Program-made: the position numbers and the translations under genes | In this document: positions 1-8,127 of the stretch, one piece after another | Position numbering within the stretch: the stretch's first letter is position 1 | How the letters are laid out: each line of letters begins with the position of its first letter | Source of the DNA: an uncultured Eubacterium sp. | GTDB lineage: Bacteria > Bacillota > Clostridia > Lachnospirales > Lachnospiraceae | Reading direction: 5' to 3' | Length of the DNA: 39,476 nt | Assembly: GCA_910586445.1 (NCBI GenBank) | Contig: CAJUHV010000035.1 | Coordinates: 1-39,476, forward strand | Notes under the pieces: model-generated | The model's input: the letters and a program-made list of their open reading frames with translations, nothing else | Told to the model about the DNA's origin: nothing | The model's database searches: none

Positions 1-53
1 ATGCTTGAAGTGTGACGCACATTTGACAGAAAGCATTTTTCAAACACGCTCTA
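1..53. repeat. Right end of a MITE-like inverted-repeat element, cut by the window edge
   Basis: Bases 8-53 closely match the right end of the complete element at 34089-34252: both share an AGTGTGA block, a CACAT block and then the identical stretch ACAGAAAGCATTTTTCAAAC followed by ACGCTCTA. The element ends with CGCTC followed by TA, as in the complete copy. The left half lies outside the window, so total length cannot be judged. Confidence 0.75.
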
Positions 54-300
54 GAAGAAAATCAGAAGAAAAGCCCGGCCAAAAGTGATATCAAAAGTTT
101 GGCAAAAAGTCGGGAAGAATTGAAGAGAAGTCCGGCGAAAAATCAGAAAAAACTGAAATAAAGTCCGGCAGAAAATCAGAAAAAGGCAAAAAAGCCAGAC
201 AAAAGGTAAGATCAAAGCAGGATAAAAGTCAGAAAAAATAAATTAAAAATCAGAAAACTCATATAAACAGCGAAAAAGACAGCCGGCAGGCCATATAGTG
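54..300 (+). repeat. Purine-rich leader with degenerate repeats; no gene seen
   Basis: About 250 bases are strongly enriched in A and G on the plus strand. They carry degenerate copies of AAGTCCGGC followed by AAAATCAGAAAA, for example near 131, 171 and 221. No ORF with a ribosome binding site and no convincing -35/-10 pair was found, although the zinc operon begins right after it. The stretch probably lies in the transcribed leader of that operon or is a decayed repeat. A small antisense ORF here looks like a shadow. Confidence 0.5.
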
Positions 301-308
301 AGGAAAAC

Positions 309-1223
309 ATGAAAAATAAATATATATTTACGGCTGTCATGCTCTGTGCCATAATGTTTGCAGGCACCCTGTTAACCGGCCTGTATGTAAGGCATGAGCA
401 GCGCAGCACAAAACATATGCATAGCAGCGGAGCTAGGCAGTTTCGTGTCGTCACTTCTTTTTACCCGATGTATATTGCGGCAAAAAATATAATAGGAGAC
501 TGTGACGGCGTGACATTAGAAAACCTGAGCGAGCCGCAGACCGGATGCCTGCATGACTATCAGCTGACAACACAGGATATGGTAAAGCTCTCATCCGCAG
601 ATGTATTTATTGTAAATGGCGGCGGCATAGAAAGCTTTCTGGCAGACGTCGCGGCACAGTATCCGGCGCTTACGATTATAGAGGCCAGTGCAGACGTTCA
701 GCTGATTGAAGATAATGCGCATGCATGGATGAGCATACCGGATTATATGACACAGGTAAGCACGATTGCGCAGGGCCTGTCCGGACAGAATGCAGTGCAT
801 GAGGAGTATTATGAGAAAAACTGCCAGGAATACCTGTCCAGGCTGGACACGCTCAGGCAGCGGCAGCAGGAACTGGCAGCGGCACACCGCGGGCGCAGTA
901 TTGTGATTTTTCACGAAGCCTTTGATTACATTGCAAGGGACTGTGGATTTAGAGTGTCGGCAGTATTAGACTTAGATGAAGAGCGCCAGGTCAGCGCCGG
1001 TGAGGCTGCGGATCTTTTAAGGCATATCCGGGAAGATCATGCGGATCTTATATTGGCAGAGGAAAGGTATGGAAAGCGCATGTGCGAATCTATACAAAAA
1101 GAAGAAACAGTCAAGGCAGTCTATCTTGACACATGCGTCCGCGGAGATTACACTGCGGACAGCTATCTAAATGCAATGGAAGAAAATCTGGAAAAGCTGG
1201 AGGAGGCTTTAGAGAGTGTTTGA
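309..1223 (+). CDS. znuA: Zinc/manganese-type ABC transporter substrate-binding protein (ZnuA/AdcA family)
   Basis: The 304-residue protein belongs to the cluster A-I metal-binding protein family, which captures Zn2+ or Mn2+ outside the membrane and passes it to a ZnuB-type permease. Likely metal ligands are visible at the three usual histidine positions: H82 in CLHDYQ, H138 in NAHAW and H202 in FHEAFDY. An acidic fourth ligand is expected near D274-D280. Residues 5-27 form a hydrophobic segment, but there is no lipobox cysteine, so it looks like an uncleaved anchor or a secretory signal rather than a lipoprotein, which is unusual for a Gram-positive family member. The GAGG ribosome site supports ATG 309. 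The stop codon and last residues come from a MITE-like insertion at 1210. ATPase and permease genes follow. Zinc rather than manganese is inferred from the histidines, and no Zur box was recognised. Confidence 0.87.
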   Translation: MKNKYIFTAVMLCAIMFAGTLLTGLYVRHEQRSTKHMHSSGARQFRVVTSFYPMYIAAKNIIGDCDGVTLENLSEPQTGCLHDYQLTTQDMVKLSSADVFIVNGGGIESFLADVAAQYPALTIIEASADVQLIEDNAHAWMSIPDYMTQVSTIAQGLSGQNAVHEEYYEKNCQEYLSRLDTLRQRQQELAAAHRGRSIVIFHEAFDYIARDCGFRVSAVLDLDEERQVSAGEAADLLRHIREDHADLILAEERYGKRMCESIQKEETVKAVYLDTCVRGDYTADSYLNAMEENLEKLEEALESV

Positions 1224-1277
1224 AAAATGCTTTCCATGAGATGTACCCGCAGGACATGATTTTTTAAACACGCTCCA
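1210..1277. repeat. Short, internally deleted MITE-like element overlapping the znuA stop codon
   Basis: The left arm TAGAGAGTGTTTGAAAAAT and the right arm ending TTTTTTAAACACGCTCCA are inverted copies of each other and match the ends of the 164-bp element at 34089-34252. The left interior also matches (GCTTTC, then GAGATGT). The interior is only about 30 bases, so this is a deletion derivative. It lies between znuA and znuC and can fold into a hairpin, so it might also modulate read-through. Confidence 0.72.
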
Positions 1278-1315
1278 GGTATTTAAATCAGACCGTACGT
1301 ATCAGGAGGAGCTAT

Positions 1316-2062
1316 ATGCGTAAAATTATACGGCCATGCGGCCTGCACTGCATTAAAATCAATCATCTGGGCGTGACAATCGGCAGTCAGGAAATATTAA
1401 CAGACATAAACCTCCATATTCACTGCGGCACTTTAAATGCCGTGATCGGCAAAAACGGTGCGGGGAAATCTACGCTTATAAAGGCTGTTTTAGGAGACCT
1501 GCCGCATACAGGCACGATCGAATTTAAAGACCGGGAGGACGGCAGGATGCAGACGCTCAAGATCGGATATGTCCCGCAGAATATCAGCTTTGAAAAACAT
1601 ACGCCGGTCAGCGTATATGACCTGATCGCCGGCTTTCAGTCGCGTTTTCCGGTATTTCTGGCAAAAAAGAAGCGTATATATGAAGAGATCAAGGCGAGCC
1701 TGCGGGTATTTGAGGCGGATCATCTGATTGACAAGCAGGTGTGCAATCTTTCCGGCGGCGAGATGCAGCGTGTGCTGCTGTCACTGGCAGTTATGGATGA
1801 GCCGAACCTGCTGCTGTTAGACGAGCCGGTATCCGGCATTGATCAGAATGGAATCGAGATTTTTTACCAGCTGATCGACTATTTAAAGCGCAGCTTTGAT
1901 CTGGCAGTCATACTTATTTCACATGATCTTGATTATGTTGCAAAATATGCAGACTGGGTCGTATTGCTGGATAAAAGCATATTAAAACAGGGAACGGTAA
2001 AGGAAGTGTATCAAAGCAGCGAATTTAAGCATGTCTTTGGCGGGACGGAGGTGGAGCTATGA
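1316..2062 (+). CDS. znuC: Zinc ABC transporter ATP-binding protein (ZnuC/AdcC family)
   Basis: The 248-residue cytoplasmic ATPase would drive metal import through ZnuB. Visible motifs are Walker A GKNGAGKS (about 45-52), the Q-loop in YVPQN (about 88), the signature LSGGE (145-149), Walker B LLLLDEP (165-171) and the H-loop ISHD with H203. AGGAGG just upstream supports ATG 1316. The N-terminus has about ten extra residues (MRKIIRPCGLHC) before the canonical domain. It overlaps znuB by four bases in an ATGA arrangement, indicating translational coupling. The 92-base gap from znuA is filled mostly by the short MITE-like element. Confidence 0.93.
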   Translation: MRKIIRPCGLHCIKINHLGVTIGSQEILTDINLHIHCGTLNAVIGKNGAGKSTLIKAVLGDLPHTGTIEFKDREDGRMQTLKIGYVPQNISFEKHTPVSVYDLIAGFQSRFPVFLAKKKRIYEEIKASLRVFEADHLIDKQVCNLSGGEMQRVLLSLAVMDEPNLLLLDEPVSGIDQNGIEIFYQLIDYLKRSFDLAVILISHDLDYVAKYADWVVLLDKSILKQGTVKEVYQSSEFKHVFGGTEVEL

Positions 2063-2883
2063 GCGGATTTTTAACCGAATGGCTGCAGTATGGATTTATG
2101 ATCAATGCACTTATGGCGATAGTAATTATTACGCCGCTGTTTGGAGTTTTAGGAACTATGATTGTAGAACGCAAAATGGCTTTTTTTTCAGACGCACTCG
2201 GACATTCTGCATGGACAGGGATTGCAGTCGGCGTTGTGCTCGGATGCTCGGATACAAATCTGTCAATGCTGCTTTTTGCCGTCCTGTTCGCACTGCTTTT
2301 AAATAAGCTGGGGAGCACCGGCATAGCCGCAAATGATACGGTCATCTCTGTATTTTCCAGCTGCAGCATAGCAGTCGGGCTGGCAGTATTGTCAAAAGGC
2401 GGCAATTTCAGCCAGTATGCAGGGCTTCTGGTCGGAGATGTGCTGAGCATATCGAAAACAGAGATTTTGTATCTGGCAGTAATTTTTCTATTGACGCTGG
2501 TTTTCTGGGTATGCTGCTATAACAGGCTGCATGCTGTCAGCATACACCGCACCCTGGCAAAAAGCAGGCATATCCCGGTCAGGCTGATGGAAAATCTGTT
2601 TGCGGTGCTGACGGCCGTGATCGTTATGGTATCCATCAAATGGGTAGGCATACTGATTATCAATGCACTGCTGATCCTGCCTGCTGCCTCGAGCAGGAAT
2701 ATTTCAGAGAACCTGCGGGAATATCATTTCTTTTCCGTTATATTTTCTATGTTTTCCGGGATATTCGGGCTGTTTATTTCGTATTTTACAAATGTGGCCA
2801 CAGGGCCGATGATTGTAATTATTGCATCCGTCATTTATTTTAGCACGTATTTTTATGCAAAAAGGGAAATAACTGTAATATAA
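2059..2883 (+). CDS. znuB: Zinc ABC transporter permease (ZnuB/AdcB, ABC-3 family)
   Basis: The 274-residue integral membrane protein has about eight hydrophobic segments and the ABC-3 hallmarks: an N-terminal TPLFGVLGTMIVERKMAFFS segment followed by SDALGHSAWTGIAVG, and later KWVGILIINALLILPAA near residues 193-209. It forms the membrane channel for the metal delivered by the binding protein. It starts inside the stop region of znuC. No T-rich terminator is seen after it; instead there is a copy of a dispersed hairpin repeat at 2895-2919. Confidence 0.93.
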   Translation: MSGFLTEWLQYGFMINALMAIVIITPLFGVLGTMIVERKMAFFSDALGHSAWTGIAVGVVLGCSDTNLSMLLFAVLFALLLNKLGSTGIAANDTVISVFSSCSIAVGLAVLSKGGNFSQYAGLLVGDVLSISKTEILYLAVIFLLTLVFWVCCYNRLHAVSIHRTLAKSRHIPVRLMENLFAVLTAVIVMVSIKWVGILIINALLILPAASSRNISENLREYHFFSVIFSMFSGIFGLFISYFTNVATGPMIVIIASVIYFSTYFYAKREITVI

Positions 2884-2894
2884 AGGTTATTTAC

Positions 2895-2919
2895 GGACTT
2901 TGCAGTGAATGCAGAGTCC
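2895..2919. repeat. Dispersed hairpin repeat after znuB
   Basis: The arms GGACTTTGCA and TGCAGAGTCC pair with one mismatch across a five-base loop. A closely related hairpin lies at 30819-30843 in the opposite orientation, and the following GAGTGAACAGTAAC is found again at 30922-30935. There is no downstream T run, so this is not an ordinary terminator. Confidence 0.6.
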
Positions 2920-2975
2920 TGAGTGAACAGTAACATATAAAGACAATTTTTTATCTACATGCCAGCAGAATCCAA

Positions 2976-3004
2976 TAGACAATAGAAGCTAAGTGTTGTA
3001 TACT
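2976..3004 (+). promoter_or_regulatory. Predicted sigma-A promoter for the mecA-like gene
   Basis: TAGACA and TATACT are separated by exactly 17 bases. The start of transcription would fall near 3011, giving an untranslated leader of about 80 bases. Confidence 0.55.
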
Positions 3005-3027
3005 AATCATGATAGCACGATAATAAG

Positions 3028-3052
3028 AGGACGTGCCGCATGGCACCGTCCT
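3028..3052 (+). other. Hairpin in the leader of the mecA-like gene
   Basis: AGGACGTGCC pairs with GGCACCGTCCT around a GCAT loop, with a single bulge. It lies between the predicted promoter and the ribosome site and is followed by TTAATC rather than a T run. It may stabilise the mRNA; no known riboswitch was recognised. Confidence 0.4.
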
Positions 3053-3089
3053 TAATCAGAGTATGCGTGAAATAATAGGGTGATGGAGA

Positions 3090-3770
3090 ATGAGATTTAA
3101 AAGGATTAATATGGATACGGTCCGCTGCATCGTATCTGAGACAGAGTTAAATGAAAACGGCCTTCAGATGGATGATTTCCTGCAAAATGATGGCAAGACC
3201 GAAGAATTTCTGCGCAAGATCGTGTCTATGGCAGAAGATGAGGTCGGATTTAAGGTTCAGGGAGGGCCGTTATCCGTGCAGGTTGCAGTGCTGCCGGAGC
3301 ATCTGCTGGCGCTGACATTTTCCGAGAGACCGGACAGCAACATATTAAATATCCTGCAGAATCTAAAATCTGCGGTTGACAGTCTCTCGGGCCTTGGAAG
3401 GAAATACGAGGAGGAGCCGGAAGAGGATGTCCCGCCGGAAGACCAGGATACACTGGTAGAAGGTTTCGATAAGAAACTGTACATATTAGCATTTCAAAAT
3501 ATGGATCAGATCATTACGTATGCGAAGTCGATTGTATTGGAAGAGCCGGTGGTCAGCAGCGTTTTCCGCCTGCAGGAGCATGGTTCGGACAAATATTATC
3601 TGATGATAGAACGAAACGGGCTGGGAGATAAGGAAATCTGCAGGGTCATCAGCGCTTCGGTAGAATTTATGGAAGATGCTTCTGCGGATATGCACAAAGC
3701 TGCCTATCTTGCAGAACACGGAACATGCGTATTGAAAAAGGATGCACTCGAAATACTGCAGAAGCTCTGA
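3090..3770 (+). CDS. mecA: MecA-family adaptor protein
   Basis: The 226-residue protein fits the MecA/YpbH adaptor family, which delivers substrate proteins to the ClpC AAA+ chaperone for ClpCP degradation and in Bacillus controls competence. The N-terminal substrate-binding domain is recognisable from MRFKRINMDTVRCIVSETEL and the segment up to about residue 80. A charged linker (EEEPEEDVPPEDQD, about 106-119) follows, then the C-terminal ClpC-binding-like domain ending CVLKKDALEILQKL. The length is typical. It is monocistronic: it has its own predicted promoter and a strong shared terminator downstream. The actual targets cannot be read from the sequence. Confidence 0.82.
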   Translation: MRFKRINMDTVRCIVSETELNENGLQMDDFLQNDGKTEEFLRKIVSMAEDEVGFKVQGGPLSVQVAVLPEHLLALTFSERPDSNILNILQNLKSAVDSLSGLGRKYEEEPEEDVPPEDQDTLVEGFDKKLYILAFQNMDQIITYAKSIVLEEPVVSSVFRLQEHGSDKYYLMIERNGLGDKEICRVISASVEFMEDASADMHKAAYLAEHGTCVLKKDALEILQKL

Positions 3771-3828
3771 CCCGGCCGGGCAGTGTTTGTAAATTAAAAT
3801 GAAGCCATATGATTTTCAGAAAAAACAG

Positions 3829-3899
3829 GCTGTCGCGCTAAGCGGAATATGTACAATGATGCTTATTGTATATATTATGCTTAACGCGACAGCTTTTTT
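3829..3899. terminator. Bidirectional intrinsic terminator between mecA and the crotonase gene
   Basis: GCTGTCGCG (3829-3837) pairs with CGCGACAGC (3885-3893), extended by CTAAGC/GCTTA and an inner imperfect AT stem. It is followed by TTTTTT on the plus strand and preceded by AAAAAA, which serves the minus strand. The two flanking genes converge on it. Confidence 0.85.
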
Positions 3900-3941
3900 A
3901 ATAGTTTAAGCAGGACTATGCCTGCATGCATTCGGCCTGGT

Positions 3942-4736
3942 TTAGAAATCAGTCAGATCTGCTGCACGTTTCTCTAAGAATGCAGACATGCCTTCCTGCT
4001 TGTCATGTGTAGAGCATGTTACGCCGAACAGGTTTGCCTCCATTTCAACAGCGTTTTTGATATCCATATCATAGCCGTTGTTGATCGCTGCCTTAGCGAT
4101 AGATACGGCATAGCTGCCTTTGGATACGATTTTTTCAGCCATTGCTTTTGCAGCCGGCATTAATTCTTCGGTGGAAACTACCTTATTTACAAGGCCGATG
4201 CGGTAAGCTTCGTCTGCCTTGATATTGTCGCATGTAAAAATCAGCTCTTTGGCACGTCCCATGCCTACTAAGCGGGCAAGTCTCTGTGTGCCGCCGAATC
4301 CCGGAATAATGCCGAGGCCGCATTCAGGCTGTCCGAAAATAGCGTTGTCAGAAGCAATGCGGATATCACATGCCATGCAGATTTCACATCCGCCGCCGAG
4401 TGCAAAGCCGTTTACAGCTGCAATTGTCACCTGGCGCATATTCATTAATTTGAAAAATGGAACAGAAGCCTTCATGCCGAATGCGCGTGCCTGTGCTGCG
4501 GAAAAGTTAACCATTTCTGCAATGTCTGCACCTGCAACAAAGGATTTGAATTCGTTGCCTTTTTTATCCGGGCCGCCTGTTAAAATTACGACCTTTACAT
4601 CATCTCTGGCTTCGATCTCTGTCAGCACTGTATTCAGTTCGTCAAGTGTTTCACTGTTTAATGCGTTCATTGCTGCCGGCCTGGAAATGGTAAGAACGGC
4701 AATCTGATTTTCAACTTCGAGTTTTAAATTGTTCAT
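3942..4736 (-). CDS. crt: Enoyl-CoA hydratase / 3-hydroxybutyryl-CoA dehydratase (crotonase)
   Basis: The 264-residue protein is a crotonase-superfamily enzyme, expected to interconvert 3-hydroxyacyl-CoA and crotonyl-CoA in butyrate or fatty-acid metabolism. The oxyanion-hole segments FVAGADI and ALGGGCE are present, with both catalytic glutamates: E118 in GGCEICMACD and E138 in GQPECGLGIIPG. I chose ATG 4736 (MNNLKLEVENQ) because AGGAGG lies just upstream of it; the upstream in-frame ATG at 4775 would add 13 residues that do not fit the family. Length is normal. It stands alone, not beside bcd, etfBA or hbd as in many butyrate operons, so the substrate within the family is inferred. Confidence 0.9.
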   Translation of the reverse strand: MNNLKLEVENQIAVLTISRPAAMNALNSETLDELNTVLTEIEARDDVKVVILTGGPDKKGNEFKSFVAGADIAEMVNFSAAQARAFGMKASVPFFKLMNMRQVTIAAVNGFALGGGCEICMACDIRIASDNAIFGQPECGLGIIPGFGGTQRLARLVGMGRAKELIFTCDNIKADEAYRIGLVNKVVSTEELMPAAKAMAEKIVSKGSYAVSIAKAAINNGYDMDIKNAVEMEANLFGVTCSTHDKQEGMSAFLEKRAADLTDF

Positions 4737-4783
4737 TGTTAGAATCCTCCTAAAAATATGTATTGATGCTGCCATAATTATAA

Positions 4784-4810
4784 TTTATAACTTTGTTAAA
4801 GATATGTCAA
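4784..4810 (-). promoter_or_regulatory. Possible promoter of the crotonase gene
   Basis: On the minus strand a perfect TTGACA lies at 4810-4805. Candidate -10 boxes are TATAAA at 15-base spacing or TAAATT at 17. The AT-rich run makes the exact -10 uncertain. Confidence 0.45.
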
Positions 4811-4881
4811 TAAAAATGCGCGAATATACCAGTATTTTTGGCGAAAAACGCGTACCTATATAACGTAGAGTCTGGTTCTAA

Positions 4882-4900
4882 TGTATTTCATTGAAATACA
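4882..4900. promoter_or_regulatory. Perfect 19-bp palindrome, candidate operator
   Basis: TGTATTTCATTGAAATACA has perfect nine-base arms around one central base. It lies 51 bases upstream of the start of the secreted cell-wall protein gene, in the divergent gap with the crotonase gene. No adjacent regulator gene was found. Confidence 0.45.
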
Positions 4901-4951
4901 GGCTTACAAGACCTTTGAAAGAAAATACTGGAAAAAGGAAGGATATACAAG

Positions 4952-6886
4952 ATGAAATCTAAAAAGAATGCCGTTTTAGGACAAAAAGCGTGTAAAGTGC
5001 ATATACATATATGGAAATCCGCTGCGGCCTATGTGCTGATTCTGGCACTGCTGCTGCCTCTGTATCCCGCCAGGGCTGCACAGTCACAGATCGATACGGT
5101 CGTGGCTGCGGCAGCAGAGATTTTATATAACAATGAGGGCAGCTACAAATCTGTCAATGCAAATGACAACGGAGCAGTATCGGTCGGCAAGCTGCAGTGG
5201 CACGGATGGAGGGCGCTTTCTCTGCTAAGGACGATTGTCAGCGCAGACAGCAGGCAGGCAAAGGAGCTTTTAGGAAATGCACTGTATCAGGAAATATCAA
5301 CGACCTCAGATACATCTAAGTGGGGAAACAGAACGCTTACATCGGCAGAAACCACAGCCGTAAAAAAGCTGCTTGCGACAGATGAGAGCAAAAAGGCACA
5401 GGATGAGCTGGCAGTAAAAGATATCACCAGCTACATAGAGCAGGCATTAAGGCTTGGCATTACAAATGAACCGGCACTGATTTATTTTGCCGACCTGACA
5501 AATCAGGGAGGCTCCGGGGCTTCTGGACGGGTAGCTACCTCAGCCTCCAAGGTGGCAGGAAGCTATGCGGCGGTTACGCTGAATGAGCTGCACGAAGCAG
5601 CCATCTGCGATTCTGTTATGGGCTATAGTGCATACCAGAGCAGGCGGTTTTCTACCTATAAATATGCAGCAGGGCTTTCGTGGGCATATTGTGCTCCGAC
5701 GGATTCTTACATACCAAGTGATTATGAGACAGCGCAGGGCAGCGGGGCTGCATGGATACAGCGTGCACTAAATCAATGCCTCGAGGCGGGGCTTTCGGTG
5801 ACAGGCCGGTATGACGATGCTACAAAGGCAGCTGTCGCAAGATTTCAGGCTGCAAAAGGAATGACGGCTGATGGATATGCGGGCAAAGATACGATTGTGG
5901 CACTGATCAAAGCGGTATTTAAAAGCGAGGCTGTAAATCCGGGCACAAACCCAGGCACCGATACGAATAATCCGGGCACGAACCCGGGCACTGATACGAA
6001 TAATCCGGGTATAAATCCAGGCTTAGATCCGTCAGACCCAGACCCGACCCCGAACCCAAACCCAGATCCAAAACCAGATCCAAAACCAGAAGAGCCGAAA
6101 AAGCAGGCAGTACTGCACGCATCAAAAACCAGTTATGCAGTCAACGATACGAGTGTACCGTTTAAGCTGAATGTTACAAGCAGCCATGCGCAGTCTCCGG
6201 TACTGTACCATTCTCTGGACAAATCGGTTGCAGTCGTCAGCAACAGCGGACAGGTGACGGTCATAGGTGCAGGTGAAACAAAAATCACGGCAAGCCAGGC
6301 AGAGACGGATACCTATGAGGCCGCAGAGCTTTCCATATCCGTAACCGTATATTCCACGGACCCGTCCGACTATCAGCTGCCGACTGGAGCGCTTTATGCA
6401 GGCAAAAATATGAAACAGGAGCACATTCAGTGGCTGCAGGCTTCGATTATGGAGCTGGCAGGCGAGCAGATGGATATTGACGGAGTATGGACAAGTAAGA
6501 CGACGCGCCAGGTAAAGAACTTTCAGAAAGACTGCGGCATTCTGGCAGACGGGATTGCAGGCGACCAGACAAAGAACCTGATTGTGCAGCTGCTGGCAGT
6601 CAAGGACAAAAAGCCTGTAGTGACGATCAAATGCAGCACAAAGGCAAATACGCTGGCTTGGAAAAAGTATGCAAAAGCAAACCGCGTATATATTTACCGC
6701 AAGGAAAAAGGCGGAAAATCCTATGTACGCATTAAAACAATCAAAAATATGAAGACGACGAGTTATCAGGATACGGCTGCGAAAAAAGGCACGACATACT
6801 ATTATGTAGTTAAGTATGGCTATATCCAGAATAAGATAAAAGTAAAAGGGCCTTCTTCCAAAGGTGTAGCTGGTATACTCAGATAG
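4952..6886 (+). CDS. Secreted cell-wall protein: lysozyme/chitosanase-like domain, two peptidoglycan-binding domains, Ig-like and FN3-like modules
   Basis: The 644-residue protein has a long signal peptide (hydrophobic 23-38, likely cleavage after ARA at 42). Residues 44-250 resemble a lysozyme/chitosanase-type fold, with E62 in NNEGSY and D72 in NDNGAVSVGKLQW as candidate catalytic acids; this is a weak assignment by motif. A peptidoglycan-binding-1 domain follows (about 265-322, GRYDDATKAAVARFQAAKGM). A Pro/Asp/Asn linker at 328-384 contains two PGTNPGTDTNN repeats. Then come a BIG2/Ig-like domain (385-467), a second peptidoglycan-binding domain (480-548, WTSKTTRQVKNFQKDCGILADG) and a fibronectin-III-like tail (555-633). 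It probably acts in wall turnover or spans the wall. There is no LPXTG. The GGAAGG site supports ATG 4952. mutY follows 11 bases downstream. Confidence 0.78.
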   Translation: MKSKKNAVLGQKACKVHIHIWKSAAAYVLILALLLPLYPARAAQSQIDTVVAAAAEILYNNEGSYKSVNANDNGAVSVGKLQWHGWRALSLLRTIVSADSRQAKELLGNALYQEISTTSDTSKWGNRTLTSAETTAVKKLLATDESKKAQDELAVKDITSYIEQALRLGITNEPALIYFADLTNQGGSGASGRVATSASKVAGSYAAVTLNELHEAAICDSVMGYSAYQSRRFSTYKYAAGLSWAYCAPTDSYIPSDYETAQGSGAAWIQRALNQCLEAGLSVTGRYDDATKAAVARFQAAKGMTADGYAGKDTIVALIKAVFKSEAVNPGTNPGTDTNNPGTNPGTDTNNPGINPGLDPSDPDPTPNPNPDPKPDPKPEEPKKQAVLHASKTSYAVNDTSVPFKLNVTSSHAQSPVLYHSLDKSVAVVSNSGQVTVIGAGETKITASQAETDTYEAAELSISVTVYSTDPSDYQLPTGALYAGKNMKQEHIQWLQASIMELAGEQMDIDGVWTSKTTRQVKNFQKDCGILADGIAGDQTKNLIVQLLAVKDKKPVVTIKCSTKANTLAWKKYAKANRVYIYRKEKGGKSYVRIKTIKNMKTTSYQDTAAKKGTTYYYVVKYGYIQNKIKVKGPSSKGVAGILR

Positions 6887-6897
6887 AGGCGTGAATC

Positions 6898-7977
6898 ATG
6901 CTGAACAATTATCCAATCGAACAATTAGTTGAACCCTTGCTGAAATGGTATGCCCATCATGCAAGGGTTTTACCATGGAGGGAAAATCCCTCGCCATACC
7001 GTGTATGGGTATCTGAAATCATGCTCCAGCAGACGAGGGTAGAGGCGGTCAAGCCGTACTTTGAGCGGTTTGTAGGGCAGCTGCCGGATATCGGTGCTCT
7101 GGCAGGCTGCGGCGAAGAGCGGCTGCTCAAGCTGTGGGAAGGGCTGGGCTATTATAACCGTGTGCGCAACATGCAGGCAGCCGCACGCACAGTCATGCAG
7201 GAATACGGGGGAAATCTTCCCGCAGATTATGAGGCACTGTGCGGATTAAAAGGCATCGGGCATTATACTGCAGGCGCAATCGCCTCCATTGCATACGGCA
7301 TTCCGGTGCCCGCGGTGGATGGAAATGTGCTGCGTATACTTATGCGTGTATCAGAGGACGATTCTGATATTATGAAGCAGTCTGTAAAAAACGAAGTAGA
7401 GCGGCTGCTCGCCCCGGCAATTCCCAAAACGCAGGCAGGAGCATTCACACAGGCGATGATGGAGCTTGGTGCGACAGTATGTGTGCCGAACGGGGAGCCT
7501 AAGTGCACGCAGTGTCCCTGGCAGCCATACTGTCTGGCATGTGCACACGGCAGCAGCAGCCGGCTGCCGCACAAAAGCAGGGCAAAGCCCAGGAAAATCG
7601 AAGAAAAGACAGTGCTGTTAATACAGGATGGAAAAAAGATCCTGCTCCACCGCCGCCCGTCAAAAGGACTGCTGGCCGGCATGTATGAATTTCCTAATAT
7701 AGCAGGACATAAAACGTCAGAAGAAGTAGACGCATATGTAACAGGGCTCAGGCTTATGCCGCTTAAAATAGAGCCGTTAGATCAGGCAAAGCATATTTTT
7801 TCGCATATCGAATGGCATATGACAGGATATCTGGTACGCATTGCCCAGCAGGAGGAGCCGGTGCACAAATCCGGCTATGTTTTTGCAGGAGCAGAGCTGC
7901 TAGAGGAAAAATATGCGGTGCCGTCTGCATTTGCAAGATATATGAAATATGTCAGGGCTTTTCAGGGAAGATTGTGA
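6898..7977 (+). CDS. mutY: A/G-specific adenine DNA glycosylase MutY
   Basis: The 359-residue base-excision-repair enzyme removes adenine mispaired with 8-oxoguanine. The catalytic glutamate E40 lies in SEIMLQQTRV, the helix-hairpin-helix is LKGIGHYTAGAI (117-128) and the catalytic aspartate is D141 in AVDGNVLR. The iron-sulfur cysteines are C195, C203, C206 and C212; the first spacing is seven residues, against six in the E. coli enzyme. The C-terminal Nudix-like 8-oxoG-recognition domain covers about 235-355, with LLHRRPSKGLLAGMYEFP and a FSHIEWHM motif. It is probably co-transcribed with the cell-wall gene and is followed by a terminator at 8007. Confidence 0.96.
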   Translation: MLNNYPIEQLVEPLLKWYAHHARVLPWRENPSPYRVWVSEIMLQQTRVEAVKPYFERFVGQLPDIGALAGCGEERLLKLWEGLGYYNRVRNMQAAARTVMQEYGGNLPADYEALCGLKGIGHYTAGAIASIAYGIPVPAVDGNVLRILMRVSEDDSDIMKQSVKNEVERLLAPAIPKTQAGAFTQAMMELGATVCVPNGEPKCTQCPWQPYCLACAHGSSSRLPHKSRAKPRKIEEKTVLLIQDGKKILLHRRPSKGLLAGMYEFPNIAGHKTSEEVDAYVTGLRLMPLKIEPLDQAKHIFSHIEWHMTGYLVRIAQQEEPVHKSGYVFAGAELLEEKYAVPSAFARYMKYVRAFQGRL

Positions 7978-8006
7978 TGCCGCAGATTATAGAATGATGC
8001 AAGGGG

Positions 8007-8036
8007 AAGCCGGTGCTAGGGGACACCGGCTTTATA
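8007..8036 (+). terminator. Intrinsic terminator after mutY
   Basis: AAGCCGGTG and CACCGGCTT form a nine-base stem around an eight-base loop, followed by TATAT. Confidence 0.75.
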
Positions 8037-8070
8037 TGAAAAAGAAAATAAGTAATTAGCTCTGGGAGGA

Positions 8071-8127
8071 ACCCTGCCGTATCCGGCAGGGTAACGCAGG
8101 TTTTGGGTTACGGTGAAAAACTGCGTT
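8071..8127 (+). ncRNA. Two abutting stem-loops, possible structured RNA
   Basis: Hairpin 1 pairs ACCCTGCCG (8071-8079) with CGGCAGGGT (8084-8092). Hairpin 2 begins on the next base and pairs AACGCAG (8093-8099) with CTGCGTT (8121-8127), extended inward by TTTT/AAAA. TTTAAAAT follows. The pair could be a second terminator-like structure or a small structured RNA. It matches no riboswitch class I recognise, and no promoter for it is visible. Confidence 0.35.

Noticed and set aside
4737..4775. Upstream start for the crotonase gene (13 extra residues)
   Set aside because: AGGAGG lies between the two ATGs and serves the downstream one, and the extra residues do not fit the family.
8071..8127. Cyclic-di-GMP (GEMM-type) riboswitch
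   Set aside because: The GGTTAC-like stretch is superficially similar, but the conserved GEMM core and tetraloop receptor are not present.
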